A stretch of 64,000 nt of DNA from Sipunculus nudus (lineage: Eukaryota; Annelida; Sipuncula; Golfingiida; Sipunculidae): positions 14,057,241 through 14,121,240 of the forward strand of contig CM049318.1 in the NCBI GenBank assembly GCA_026874595.1, written 5' to 3'. A program made the translations under genes and the position numbers. Shown piece after piece: positions 35,721 to 48,263 of the stretch (the first letter of the stretch is position 1; every line of letters starts with the position of its first letter). The notes below the pieces were generated by a model. It did no database searches. It saw only the letters and a list, made by a program, of their open reading frames with translations, and was not told the origin of the DNA.

Positions 35721-37084
35721 TTAAACTGCTACTGACAATGGAGGTTCTCATGAATCGCAGTTCAAAATGGCAGCTACCCGCAACAATTCGAGATTGGGTA
35801 AGAAGAAGCAACGTGTGTGAAATCTGCCATTAGCGGGAGTGATAATCATACCATATGTAACCATTTTGCCTTAAACTTTGATAGTTGAATCAAGTAGGGT
35901 ACCGGCGCCCGCGTGTATGTTCACATTTTCAGTTTACCTCTTGTAGAATATTGTAAACTTCGGTTACATCCAATTGGAATATCTTACGTTAGTTTAGCCA
36001 CCTTAAAGAGCCAAAAAAAGATACCTATTTGATGGTTTGAAAATATGCGATCGCACAAGCTGGGAGGCACGAGACGTCACTGCAGACTCTACTAAACTGA
36101 GCAACATCTGACGACTTAAGAGTTTTCTATTTTGTCAATAGCAAAAAATGCGATTGCAATCTGTCACGGCAATAACTCGTACTAGCCGAAAATTCAATAT
36201 TCTAAATTAATATTTTAGCACACTCTGTTTAGAAAGCCTGATTCAGTAAAGATCAGGTGAATATGTGTGTTTTCTGACAATTTTACTACGTTTACATATT
36301 GTGAAATAAAAAAAAAAACATAAATGGTATATCACTGGTGATTTGATGTACAATAAATATTGGTACACCTTTTACCAATAGGAATTGTCTCGTAAAAAAT
36401 TTCCAATGAGAGCATGTATCATCTCGAAAATTATGTGTAGTGCTATGCATAGCATCAGTGAGGTGTGGAAACGCTTAAGTCTAGAAATTGGTAACTTTCT
36501 ACACATTACATACATACTAAACTTAGATGCAGAGTCGTGCTTTACATGTATATTCCCGTCATGATTCTATTTCAGCTGTCTTGTTTTTCTTAAAACTCTT
36601 AGGTTTTAAAATTAGACTATGCTACACCCATCATACATACTGAAATATGATGTGTAGTCGTTTCCTTTAAAATTGGATCTACATCGTTTACAGAGGAGCT
36701 TTAACAACAAAACCGTCCCTAATACTAAAAATTGGGATTGTAACATCTTTCCTTTTTACTGGCTAAATGGTCGATTTGTAAACTTTTTGTCTTTAAATAA
36801 TACTGAAACTTGTGAATTGAATAGCCAAGACCGGTTCATAAAGACCATTGTTAATGCTTGGCCTTATTCTTGGCTCCTGCACTAGATGACTCATACAAGG
36901 AGTCCTCTTTATTTGGTGTTATGTCATCAAGCATACAATGCTTTTGTAAGGGTGTGATTTGCTCACTCGAAAATTAAAGTTTGTTTTGGTCAATGTTTCT
37001 TATATAATGAGTGTTTATATTAAACGGGACAGGTCCCAGTCTTCCCCGTTATCCTTCTCTACATCACCACAGCTAGACAATATA

Positions 37085-37420
37085 AATTCAAACTTATTGA
37101 TAAAACCTTAAAAGGGAGAATCAGAATTTGAGAAAGGAATTACAGACACTGAAGAAACATTTTGAACTTTTTACAAGATCAGCCTAAGGAACCATATAAT
37201 CAATCATTGGAAACTAAGACCCAAGCTGTCCACAACGAACAATATTCACGAAGGGCAAATATAAAAATATATTGGTTGATGGAGGGTAACAGAAATGAAG
37301 ATTGTAAATCAATAGTTCTGAGACTGTATGAGAGGACACTTGGGATACATCTGTGTGAGAAGAATATGGATATGTGGCTCACCGTGTAAGTTCTGCGGAG
37401 CAGAAGTTTTATTGACAACC
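37085..37420 (+). mobile_element. L1-Tx1-like LINE ORF1 remnant
   Basis: The frame at 37162-37389 contains EQYSRRANIKIYWLMEGN followed by NEDCKSIVLRLYERTLGI. This matches the start of the RNA-binding (RRM) domain of L1-type ORF1 proteins, usually written YSRRNNI-x-I-x-G. The expected end of the motif, AHRV, appears one frame over (YGYVAHRVSS, about 37370-37400), so there is a frameshift around 37360-37380. Heptad-like sequence (KELQTLKKHF, about 37131-37160, in a third frame) precedes it. Only a 5'-region fragment; no ORF2 follows. Confidence 0.6.
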
Positions 37421-37739
37421 CAATCCAAATTTTGGTTTGGGTACAGTTTATTCCATATTATTGATAACATTCACTCGACAATGTTCGTCAGTACAAATTT
37501 CAGATTATCAAAGGTTGCCACAAGAAGTAATTTTCAATATGTAGCTTCCGATTTGCCGAATTTCTCATTATTATAATACTTAAGTGTTTATTAAATTAGG
37601 AATGCTGAGGCGGCCTGAAAAATCGAAAATATCATTAAGTTCTGCAAAACTATCCTACTATCCATAATTGACTTCATAGTGTCCGTAGAGACCAGAGTGG
37701 CGCTGTATACTGTGGTCCAGATTCAGTTGGTAGGTAAAT

Positions 37740-37784
37740 TCACACACACACACCCACACACACACACACACATATATATATATA
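37740..37784. repeat. (CA)n/(TA)n microsatellite
   Basis: (AC) tract with one CCC interruption passing into (AT). Directly visible. Confidence 0.95.
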
Positions 37785-37787
37785 CAG

Positions 37788-38024
37788 TAGGTCAAGAGAA
37801 AGAGGGACTCATTTTTGGATAGCTAACTTATTTATTAACACGAACATTCATGCAGTATCGCGGAATTCCTTAGTGGAGCGATGTGTACTGTTGTGTACAA
37901 CGCCCACAGAGGGCATCATAGTTAAAATATGACTCAGGATCCAACCAGAAAGTAAATACACTGCTTCTTGCATTATGGGCTCTTCACATTGTCTATTCTA
38001 CTATATATTAACACCTCTCCGAGA
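37788..38024 (-). repeat. Possible solo LTR
   Basis: Read on the minus strand the stretch starts TGTTAATATATAGTAGAATAG and near its end contains GTTAATAAATAAGTTAGC, a polyadenylation-like AATAAA context as in short Copia-type LTRs. No target duplication and no internal region could be identified, so this is tentative. Confidence 0.25.
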
Positions 38025-38029
38025 CCTCC

Positions 38030-40130
38030 TGAGTTAATGAACACGTTAGACAATCTAACAGGCCTCAATCTTTCTCTTTCCTACACTTCTACTACAGAGT
38101 AACGCGGCTATACAATCTTCTATATATACAAATATTATTGTGGGGTCTGTTTTGTTTGAACTTTTCTAATTAATGCTATACTCTAATCGAATGCAAGTGG
38201 GTCTAGCAGTATTTCGTACGTTGAGTGATCTGTGACCTGCAATATGTTTCATCATTTAGTTGATTCTGGAATCTATGGTTATTCAAATGAACATGCCCAT
38301 AATACAGGGACATTTATCCTGTGTTATTTATTTGAGTGTCTATAGGTTTATGAGTTTTATGAAGAAACACATCCTGAACAGGACGCAGTATAAAAAAATT
38401 AAAATTAATATAACTGGCATCATTCGCATTATATAATAGATATAATAGTCCATATCCATAATGCCGATGTTTTCCCACTCAGAGCCGTTCAGGGTGCCGG
38501 AATCAATCATATATATCAACCATTTATTTATTAATTTATCCGTGTGTGTCTAAGCGTCTGCAGTTACCGAATATAAATACCGAATTTTAACTTAACTTAC
38601 AGTTAAAATTATTTCATAGAAATTGCATACTGCTTCTATTTATTTTTAGTGTTGGGTATTTGCATATATTATATTTACTGTATACTGTTTTCTATAAAGT
38701 AATATTTAATTCTCGGACGGACGATAACTGCTCTTGGCGAGTGAATTCATTTTTAAAGGAGTTTTCTTTTTCATACAAACACAACTTTCATATTTATGTC
38801 ACGACCAAATTTTAAACACCATTCTATAATTAATAATATATCACTCAAAGAAAGATGTGTCGTCAGTAGTAGATAAATGTGAAATACCCTAGACGGCTCC
38901 AAACGTGCAAATAGTTGTTCAGACTTCTTTACCTCTACCTCGAAATTAACTTCTATGATAGCGACATTTCTCAGAACCATCGATAATCGCCCGCATAATT
39001 AACATGCCTTATGTATTCAGATTACGTATCTTACATGTAACCCAAACTGAATGATGCTAGGTCATGATACGGTTACATATGTCAAATATTATAAGAGGAT
39101 ATGCTTTGGTTTTATTTTTAATAATCACGTTATTATTTGCACTATAATTATCCCCACTTTGAGACATTACCTTAATAATGAAATGACCATTTCTTGGCCG
39201 AATGTTAAAATTTGGTTGAAAATAATGGAAACTTACCTGCCTCAATCTAAAATTCAAAAGGTTATAATCCTTCAGAGAGAATACACATTTTCCCCATCGG
39301 AAACCTACAGACAATAAGAATGCATACAACAAAGACAGAGCTTTGAGTCAGAAATGTTGTCATTTAAGATAAGTGGCCTGATTGGTTCTTTAGCCTCCCA
39401 GGCGTTATATTGTATAAATTAGTAAAAGGAAGAAAACAAGGATGATAAATAGCATTTTTGTTATTAAAGAAAACCACTTGTCTAAGTACAATTATACAAT
39501 CAACACATGATACATTTGTAGGTGTGGAGAAACACTTTTAAGTTATAATGCTCATCCAGATTCTACATATCGGTGTTTCCCTAAGTATTAACACGAACAA
39601 CAACACCAGATTAATGCCTGACGAGACACTCATGCTTTCTTTCAACCAGTAATAATCATACGCCCGATATGTCTACGTGGTTGTTACTGACACTTATTTA
39701 TCAAGAATTCTTAAGTAAACAAACTTCCTGTGATCAATACCTGCAAGATACCTGGCCCAAAGTTTACTCGAGTATTTTATCTTTGACACAGTCTACATAA
39801 ACTCGGCTAACATGAACTCGATATACCACTTGGCCGCAAGGTATTATAAGCTGTGAGCTCACAGAGTCAAGGGAACGAATTGCCTTTATATAATTATGGA
39901 TAGTTATTTAAGGGTTATAAGTATGTTCGTTTTACTGATAGGAGTTATGTTCGAGTTATAAATATTATTTTATTTGGCATTGTTTTAAGATTATAGAGGG
40001 CTTAATAAACGTGTTAATATTTATATGTTTGGTTTTAGCAATGATTACGACTGGTATATGTCCCATAACTGTGTACATAACTATTATAAAAGCGGTACTG
40101 GAAATAAAAATAACAATAGTATATTTCTTT
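38030..40130. other. Unassigned stretch
   Basis: Long open frames exist on both strands at the same place (39051-39317 plus, 39057-39332 minus) without motifs. Nothing else recognised. Confidence 0.4.
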
Positions 40131-40139
40131 TTTTAAAGC

Positions 40140-41060
40140 TATCCTCCTAACTCATCGGTAATACAATGCGGTGGTCTCAGGTCTCATTTCGTGTAACGGC
40201 TGCTTTATAAAGATTTTATTGGATAAGCTGCAAAATGTCCCTGAAGCAGCCAAGCTAAGTAAAAATACCCATAGGTTTGGTTATCTTGTATCAGTACAAA
40301 AAACAACCTCTACTTGGTAAAGCCTCCTGCTGCACGGACTGCCCAGATTTAGTGTGTTATGGGGTTTAACGTCTAGGTATTATCGAAACACATAAACTTG
40401 CCTGTACCATTTAATTTTAAGTAAGATATAAAGTATAAAATTCTCTTTAGTCATGCAACAGTTTAAATAATCATGTTAAGACAAATCTGACGATTCAAGT
40501 GTGCGTTCATTTCTACTTGGATGCTACCCTTGAACACCCTTCTGACTGATCTTTACATGTTCATTTATACTCATGGATACAGTGCAGGTTGGCAGCTAGA
40601 TTATACCCCCGGCTTTGTATACAGTAATTGATGGTACAATATGTACTAGTTTGTATAACTATGATTAATTTGGTAGCGCCAAGCATAGTTCTTACACATC
40701 ATATAACGTTATAAGTTATCGGGTTTTCCATATTGCCAGTTACCTTGGAATATGTCCTCTTAACATGTAAATTCTTTGTGCAACACATTCTTCATTCTTT
40801 TAACTTTTATACGTTTCTGCCGAGTAAGAACATTTTTGTTCAATGTTAAGTTTGTTTTATTTCCTCAGGAATCATAAAAAATAATAACATTTCCTTTTCT
40901 GATAATCATGACGTCTGCTGACTAAAAGAAATTTCCAAAATTGTAAACTACTTACACGTATGACAAACAGACTTTTAACTTTACCAAGTATTATCTAACT
41001 GAGGTGGATCCGTATATTGTGGTCCCATCTTCATGTAAGATTGGTTATTTTATATATATT
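40140..41060. repeat. Segmental-duplication block C, copy 2 (non-coding)
   Basis: Counterpart of 11400-12720, shorter through several deletions. Lacks recognisable exons. Confidence 0.55.
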
Positions 41061-41069
41061 TGGTGGTAA

Positions 41070-41890
41070 GTTAGTGGTAACTATAAAGGGTGAGTTAAGT
41101 TCACATCTTTAAATAAATAAACTTAACCTGCTTGGATAGGAAATCCCGAAAGATTGAGCCTTAACTTGAAATTTATTTTGAGAGACCTTTGCTGAATACA
41201 ATGAAAATATAATGGCTAGAGATATCTTTTGGCTATGGGCGTTACAAGAAGGAAACCGAACTTTCTGTAATGTATTTGTAGCCAGGAATGCAAGAACACT
41301 AGATATTCAGTCATCAAGAGAATAATCATTTACTCCAATACAATAGAGCATACCTCTTGATACTTTCTTTGTTTATTGTAACGACCATGCTTATTTTCGA
41401 TTTTACAAGCGCAACTGATATGTCCACTCTTTATCTATAGTTATCCACCGGATTAGCTATCGTTCTGATAGGCAAAAGGTTGGCTTATGGACCAAAGAAT
41501 TACCACCGTGATCGTTTCCCTACTTAATTTCATATTGTATTTGTTACTAGGATCAACGTTTCCATATCTCGTTCTGCTGTTGATTAGACCTGCACAAATG
41601 AGCTCTTGTATCTATTTTTTTAGTGGGAGCCATTGATGTTAGAAATACAAATGTTCGTGTGGGTCTTGTGTGTCGCCAGTATATATTCTAACACGATTGC
41701 TGTTTGTTAAATTATTAATATTTCCCTATGTGCACCCTTCTCGCTTAGGATATTAAATCACTGACACACTGTATTCTTATAAAAACATTAAATGTCATTC
41801 AACTGTTTTTCAAAACCTGGCTCGCATTGGATGATTTTGTCCCGGGGTTGCATTTTTAGAGGTAAAAAATTAAATTGTCATTAATATTCC
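41070..41890. other. Unassigned stretch
   Basis: No coding motif, repeat or matching block recognised between the end of block C copy 2 and the start of block D copy 2. Confidence 0.4.
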
Positions 41891-41899
41891 ACAAAATAT

Positions 41900-44800
41900 T
41901 GGATTTATCAGAACTTCCTCTCGCGGCAATTATATATATCAAGCTTCCAATACTTATCACTGATGGCCTGTAGCTTATATAGTAAAAAATAAAATTTATA
42001 TATAGGTTATAACGGTTTGCATTAAAATGATTAAAGTAAAAGATATCATAATTATAATACAATTATAGCGACGGGATTTTAATTAAAATGAAAGAAAATT
42101 AAGGCAAATGAACTACACAAAGATTTTATGGTGGTGTAAATGAAATGTTATACACATGTATGGAATTTTAAGGGTCATTCTTGGAAAAATCCCGGAGGCA
42201 GTCTAACTTAAAATGTACTAAATTTTTTTGTGAACGGACTTACAAGGTCATACTGTGGTCCAGATAAAGCTTACACAAAATAAATTTACCTGTAAGGTTA
42301 GATAATTCAGAAAAAAAGTAATCCGAATCGTAACATGTTAAATTATGGAACGCGCACTAAATGCTAGATTAGTAATCCTTTGTATGTCTACCGTAGCATT
42401 CCCGTGTCTCTGTGTACAAGACCTAGAGGACATTAGACCCTTGATGTGTCGTTTGTTTATGTGACGTCGTTATGGCTTGAATTTATTTGCACAGAAATCC
42501 AGTGTAAATACACACACGCACGACAGTGATATGCCGACTGATTTCTCCACACACCCAATATATTGATTGAATGATATGCCATTGCTTGTATTAGCAATTT
42601 ATGTCATTCAACATAGTTCGCCTGGCACACGTTGGGTTAAGTGTGCTATTGACTGGGAGGTAAGTAGATGTCTCTTTCATTCTACGGCTACCTGGATGAC
42701 CCCCTGGAGGACCCTTTGATATGTTCTCTTGCGTTGCACAATGTTATGCTGCAGTAACACCTATCACCTAGACAAATGCTTAACAAAATTTGGCTCTGTT
42801 ACCTGTGAACGAAGCGATCTTACCAAAAAGGACAAATGGGTCACTCTTTACCACGATCCCATTTAATTTATTTTAAAAAAATGGTACAGGGATCATTATA
42901 TCCTAGAACATGTAATTGTTTCCTTGTTATTATACCATTCCTATACAATTCTTTAAATTTCTTTCATAACTGTTTGCGTTAAATTTCTATCAAAACCACC
43001 GACAAAACAAGGGGGAAACGAAATAGCTTCTTGGGTTGACGATATATCAGATATACGAATTAATACCATTTTACCTCAGTGTTAGAGAGAAAGAGACAGA
43101 TAGACGATAGACTGAAACACAGAGCACGTTTTACACGAATTATCCTAAAGTATGACAATGGGTATTATCGTTTGAGATTGGTCATAACTTGTTGCTGACA
43201 TCAAAACTTTCAGTCCTTTATATATGCTTCTTTCTTTCACGTTGTCTTTAGCGACAGTCGTCAAACCTTCCCTTATGTAATACATATGTTTTTAATTAGG
43301 TCTCGCATATGATATAAAAGCATTTCAGGTATAAGGGATGAACGGGGGACTAAAGAAGGCGATAGTCATCCATAACTAGGGGTGTCGGCGCTGTCATATA
43401 TGAGAATCAGAACCTGGCTGATGATCATGTTTAAAATCAACTTGAAATTTTGAAAAAAAATCTTAATCGTTGGTTTTTGGGGCAACCCAAAAGCTCTTGT
43501 CTATGAGCAAACTTAAGGAAAGATATCTACAGTGATGTTTCATTACCAGGCGGCGCATAAAGCTAATCTACACAATACATATATAATAATATCATCCAAT
43601 TGAAGCTTATATTTGCTGCGAAAAAAAAAATAATAAAAATAATGAATAAAATAAACGTAACCTTATTGAAGGTGTTAAGCAACAGCTTTTCTTTAAAAGG
43701 CCATTAAAGTTCTTTCTAGGAACAATAGCTAAACTGATTAATATGGGCCTGAACTTTCAAAAGTGACCTTTGCTTGAAGTAACTCTTTGGGCTGCTGCCA
43801 TGACACATTACTTGACGTGTCATTTTACTGTCGTTATGTCATGTTAGTTATCAGATGACACCAATATTCTCCTTGACCTAATTAAGCTACGTGATTCCAA
43901 TGGATCCCATTACTCTCAACCACACAAGCATAAAACCCCTTCTATTTCCATAGCTAAAATCAATTTTTAACTGAAGAAAAATCAATGCTCAGGATTAAAA
44001 TTCATGTATGAAATAGATTCAAATAAAAAGAACAGTTTTCACTTCATGTATTAGCTGTACACATAGTGGAATGCCCAATCCGCCTATTTTTTTAGGATAT
44101 TTCTTCAAACGTATCGTTAGCTTCTTCAAATCAGCTTTTATCGAGGGAGGTAAATAGGCGATATATGATATTTAAAACAGCCATGAAAAAATATATATAT
44201 TTACTGAGCGACTTTGGGAGTTGTTAAGCATTTCGGATAGAGCAAGAATAACGATAATTGATTTCAAGTGGGCATATATCTGTTAATCCATGTCACGTGG
44301 GACGGACGTAACAAAATCATGACGTATACATATTATTACAACGTCGTCTCAAAAATCCTCAATCGTTTAATGTAGATCAAGACCTTTAGCTGAGCCCGTA
44401 ATTTATATGTCGTAAAACCGTTATCTAATCCTTTGAATTACGTATTTGAATAATATTGTGGAGTCCATGTACAGGGGGCTGCTGTTTTCCTGTCAGATAA
44501 TCACCACGTGTCTAAATCCCCCTTCAAGTATAAAAACTTAACGTGCTAGAACATTATAAAAATATATATAAAAAATAAGGTTGACAGTTTACATTAAAAG
44601 CTGTTTGTTTTTTCATATTTGTACAGCTATTAACTTGACTTACTCGTTTATTTTACCAATTATACAGGTCTATTTTTCTAAAACCACCTTTGTAATCATA
44701 TACGTTTATGGTCTTTGTGAATGTATAGATTATAAATGTTTGCACCTATTTCACTGTCACAAAAATATAGGACACTGGTCAGCCATGACTATGTATCAAT

Positions 44801-47290
44801 CGACATAAGGGACTCCTCTCTTGAAGAAAAACTGTATGGTAACTCAGGAATGGGCTTTATGCCAGATAGGTGGGTAGGAATGAACAAGCGAGGAAAAAAC
44901 ATCAAGTCATCGGTCCCTTTAACGTAAGTTTGTAAAGCCTATATAACAAATTTTTTGCATATTTAATATGTCTGAAAATATAATAAATCCGAAAACAAAC
45001 TTAAATTGTTTCAGAATATATGTGTTCATATATACAATACTATGGAATTTATAACTCTAAAGACTTCTGTATCATATGGCAGGTGAAGTTTCTGTGTCTC
45101 ATAACAGGTTCGCGACAGTTTCTACCAGTAGCCTTTTCATATAAGACATCGTGGCGGTATATGAAACGGTTGAGTTCTGCTCTGTTATAAGGGGTCCTAC
45201 CGTAGTACATCATCGTAAAAGTAGGGCCGAGGATTACAACGCAGGATATTGCATGCACGTCAAATTACCGAATAAGGTGTACAAAGTGTGTATACATACG
45301 TTTGAACATTTGAATAAAAATATTTACTTTACTAAGTTTTCTAGTCAGGACTTTTGCCTGAAGGCACACAATATTCTCAACATATATTATTCGTTTAAAA
45401 TCAAAATTTCATAAACAATGTTTCTTGAACGTTTGATATTTTTTATTTTTCCCAAAAGGTTATAATAAAAAATTAATAAAATACACATATTTGGATCTCC
45501 TTATTTTAAACTGAACTCTGTCAAAACTATGCTTGTCAAAGCTGTTACCGATCATGAAGGCCCTCGCAACCATTCGGGATTGGGTAGGGAGTAGAGAAGC
45601 AGTAGCAATGTGTGTAAAATCTGCCACCAGCGAGATTGATAATCACACCATATACAAAACATTTTGACTTTAAGGTTTGACGGTTGAATCAAGTAGACGC
45701 CGGCGTGTATATTCAGTAGTTACAGCTTACCTCTCGTAGAATATTTTAAATACATCGGTTACAGCCGATTGAAATATTTTACCTTAGTTTAGCCACCTTT
45801 TACAGCAAAAAGTAACTAGTTTATTGGGTTTAAAAATAGGCGATCGCTCAATCCGAAGGCAGGATACGTAGCTGTAGATTTTGCTAAACTGTGCGACATC
45901 TGACGGCATAGGGCTGTACTGTTTCGTCGATGGCATTTACCGACTTGAGCAACGTGTCACGGAAATGACTCGTACTAGACGTCAATTCAACATTCTAAAT
46001 TTATATTTTAGCACACTCTGTTTGGAAAATCTGTTTCAATTAAGATCAGGTGAATGAGTGTGCTTTCTTACAATTTTATTACGTCTACGTATTTTGATAA
46101 AAAATAAATGGTATATAAGTAGTAATTTGACATACATTGAATATTGGTACATCTTTAATACAAAGGAATGATCTTGTAAAAAATACCATTGAGAGCATGT
46201 ATGACATCGAAAATTATGTGTAGGGGTATGCATATCATCAGTGTGCTCTGGAAACGCTTAATTGGTAATTTTCTACCCATAACCTACATACTAAAATTAC
46301 GTTTAGTCGTGTCTAACATGTATACTCCCTTCATGATTCTATTTCAGCTGCCTTGTATTTCTGAAAACGTTTAGGTTAATTGATTAATGTGTCAGCTATA
46401 CATACTACAATAGATCAAAACCACAGCAGGATTTGTTGAAAAATATAAAAAACTCTTGTCATGAATACAGGAGGGTGATGTCTTTCAAGGTTGTGTAGGT
46501 TTAAAAAAATATATGTTTAAAGTTAAATGGTTTAAATTGTTAAGCTACAATAGATCAAAACCACAGCAGGGTTTGTTGAAACGTATAAAAAAACTCTTGT
46601 CATGAATACAGGAGGGTGATATCTTTCAAGGTTGTGTAGGTTTAAAAATAAATATATGTTTAAAGTTAAAGGGTTTAAATTGTTACGCTTTTTCGAGTAA
46701 TACCATATCCTTTCATGGTCGCTGGGCAGACGGCTAATGGTCAACTTCAAGTGAATTCACAAACAATATTGAAATATTTTTTTAGAACAAGTGTCATTTC
46801 ATTATATTATGATTTATTGTGACCAGACGTGGTCTCCTCGGGTGGCAGAGTTGCATGACACACTTTCTTGAGTTTTAAAGTCTTCGCCACTTATGGTAGG
46901 TTCAACACGTTTGTGTGGTCTAAAATTGTGACATCTTCCTTTTACTGGCTTAATAACCGATTTGTAAACTTTTTGTGACATAAAATTATTTTGCCTTTAA
47001 TAATTCTGAAAGGTGTAAATTGAATAGCAAAGTCATGTTCATAAATGACCATTGTGAATGCTTGGTTTAGAGTCTTGGTTATTGCACTAGATGACCGGAG
47101 TAAACGTGCACTCCTCCACATTGAACCTACACCAGGAATCCTCTTTTGTTGTTGTTATGTCATAATGCATATAATGTGTTTGAAAGGGTGTGATTCGCTT
47201 GCTCCAAAATGAAAGTTTGTTATGGTCAATGTTTCTGTTATAATGTGTGTTGATAAAAAAGACAGGTCTCAGTCATCCCCGTTATCCTCC
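41900..47290. pseudogene. Block D copy 2: duplicated lectin locus without lectin-domain exons
   Basis: Matches 28430-37080 along its length but is about 3.3 kb shorter. Missing segments are those holding exon B (30600-31115), exons C-D plus the terminal exon (31414-32815), the DNA transposon (33316-34564) and most of 34690-35750. The exon A counterpart (about 43300-43420) has no open frame. A strong splice-donor-like ACGTAAGTT just right of the big gap is kept in both copies (32847 and 44929). The locus cannot encode the lectin domain and reads as a relic, unless copy 1 gained those exons after duplication, which is less simple. Confidence 0.7.
46405..46685. repeat. 140-bp tandem duplication
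   Basis: The phrase CTACAATAGATCAAAACCAC starts copies at 46405 and 46545, and each runs about 140 bp with few differences (for example GATGTC versus GATATC). A young local duplication inside the old block D copy 2. Confidence 0.9.
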
Positions 47291-47542
47291 CCTCCATCAT
47301 GGTCATATTATTAGACTAAAAAAGTACCTGTTGGTTAGCTCAACTGAGGTGGAGGAGGAACCAGATATGGCTCCTGTCACTGGATCTAAGATTTAAGGAG
47401 TGTTTAACAAGTTGAAACCGAAGAATGCTACCAAGAACACTGCCCAAAATCAAATTTCCATGAGCGAGGCAAGGTCAGTTGTCTTAAAGATGCTCCTTAA
47501 AATTAGAACCATAATTGGTAGTTTCCGTTCGGGAGCAACTCC

Positions 47543-47734
47543 TTATGTTCGGCGAACATTCCTCACCATGCACTTCAAACCGGTTGCTTCCTTGATTGGG
47601 TTCGGATAGCCCGCCAACTTGTGAAAAAATCGGAAGATGTATAAATATTGCCTTATCGACGAGTTACACAATTTATTAGCTAAATAAGTTACATAACAAA
47701 ACAATTCCCTAAGGTTGAATGGCACCGAAGGCAT
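47543..47734 (-). pseudogene. DIRS-like tyrosine recombinase fragment
   Basis: Sixty-three codons matching the N-terminal core-binding region of DIRS/Crypton-type recombinases (SIRQYLYIFRFFHKLAGYPN, then a Val-Arg-Arg end). The frame stops right after VRRT and the similarity resumes at once (GVAPERKLPIMVLIL), so a single nonsense change separates the two pieces. Confidence 0.65.
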
Positions 47735-47984
47735 CTGTGCTTGCTTACAGTAATCTACATACGATTTAAGATGAATTTTGCGCGCATTCCTTATGGAACT
47801 AGCCTAACCGCCGCCTGATAAGATACTACACTTTTGTCAAGCTCCTAATGGAACTTGCAAATTAGTTGTTGGTTTGCTGCAACAAAACATACACATAGAT
47901 CTAAGTTACATATGATAAGTTAAAGAAAATAGTTCGAGGTGAAAAATCAAATTGAAGCATGCATCGGGAACAGACTGGATTATG

Positions 47985-48263
47985 TTAGCGTGATAAACAG
48001 TCCGCGACCTTGTTAATCTTGCTTTCTATGTAAGTTACAGTCAAGTGAAAATTATACAACGCTAACAACCAAAATAAGCCCCTCAGGGGAGTCATAACCA
48101 CCTCATTCCTAGCTACACCTTTGTTTATGTTTGAAACATTTCTTTTGTTATCAGATTTTATTATGACACGCCTATTATGCAACCTTGGTGCCCATCTGTG
48201 GGTTTCTCTAATCACTGCGAACGTGTCTTTGGCATTAATATGTATATTAGTACATGTTAGCAA
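47985..48263 (-). pseudogene. DIRS-like RNase H fragment
   Basis: Longest surviving frame of the DIRS-like element (92 codons), covering the C-terminal half of RNase H with VIIKSDNKRNVSNINKG and ending KINKVADCLSR. A stretch of about 100 bp containing TNIHINAK is duplicated in tandem just before it (48281-48400 versus 48130-48260), so the domain is interrupted by its own partial copy. Confidence 0.75.

Larger units (their letters stand above)
34567..35750. other. Non-coding stretch with hairpin and G-rich tract
   Basis: No gene seen. It holds a perfect 20-bp inverted repeat (35322-35379) and a G-run cluster (35651-35720), each listed separately. Only the first 120 bp have a counterpart in block D copy 2, so 34690-35750 is either inserted here or deleted there. 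Confidence 0.5.
28430..37080. repeat. Segmental-duplication block D, copy 1 (contains the lectin gene)
   Basis: Collinear with 41900-47290. Matching anchors include 28640-29110 with 42080-42540, 29570-29960 with 42960-43290, 30370-30530 with 44320-44470, 31115-31413 with 44600-44890, 32813-33310 with 44889-45370, 34565-34690 with 45380-45480, and 35755-37050 with 45555-47280. Identity looks about 80% by eye. The copy holds the lectin exons and a DNA transposon, both missing from copy 2. Confidence 0.85.
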
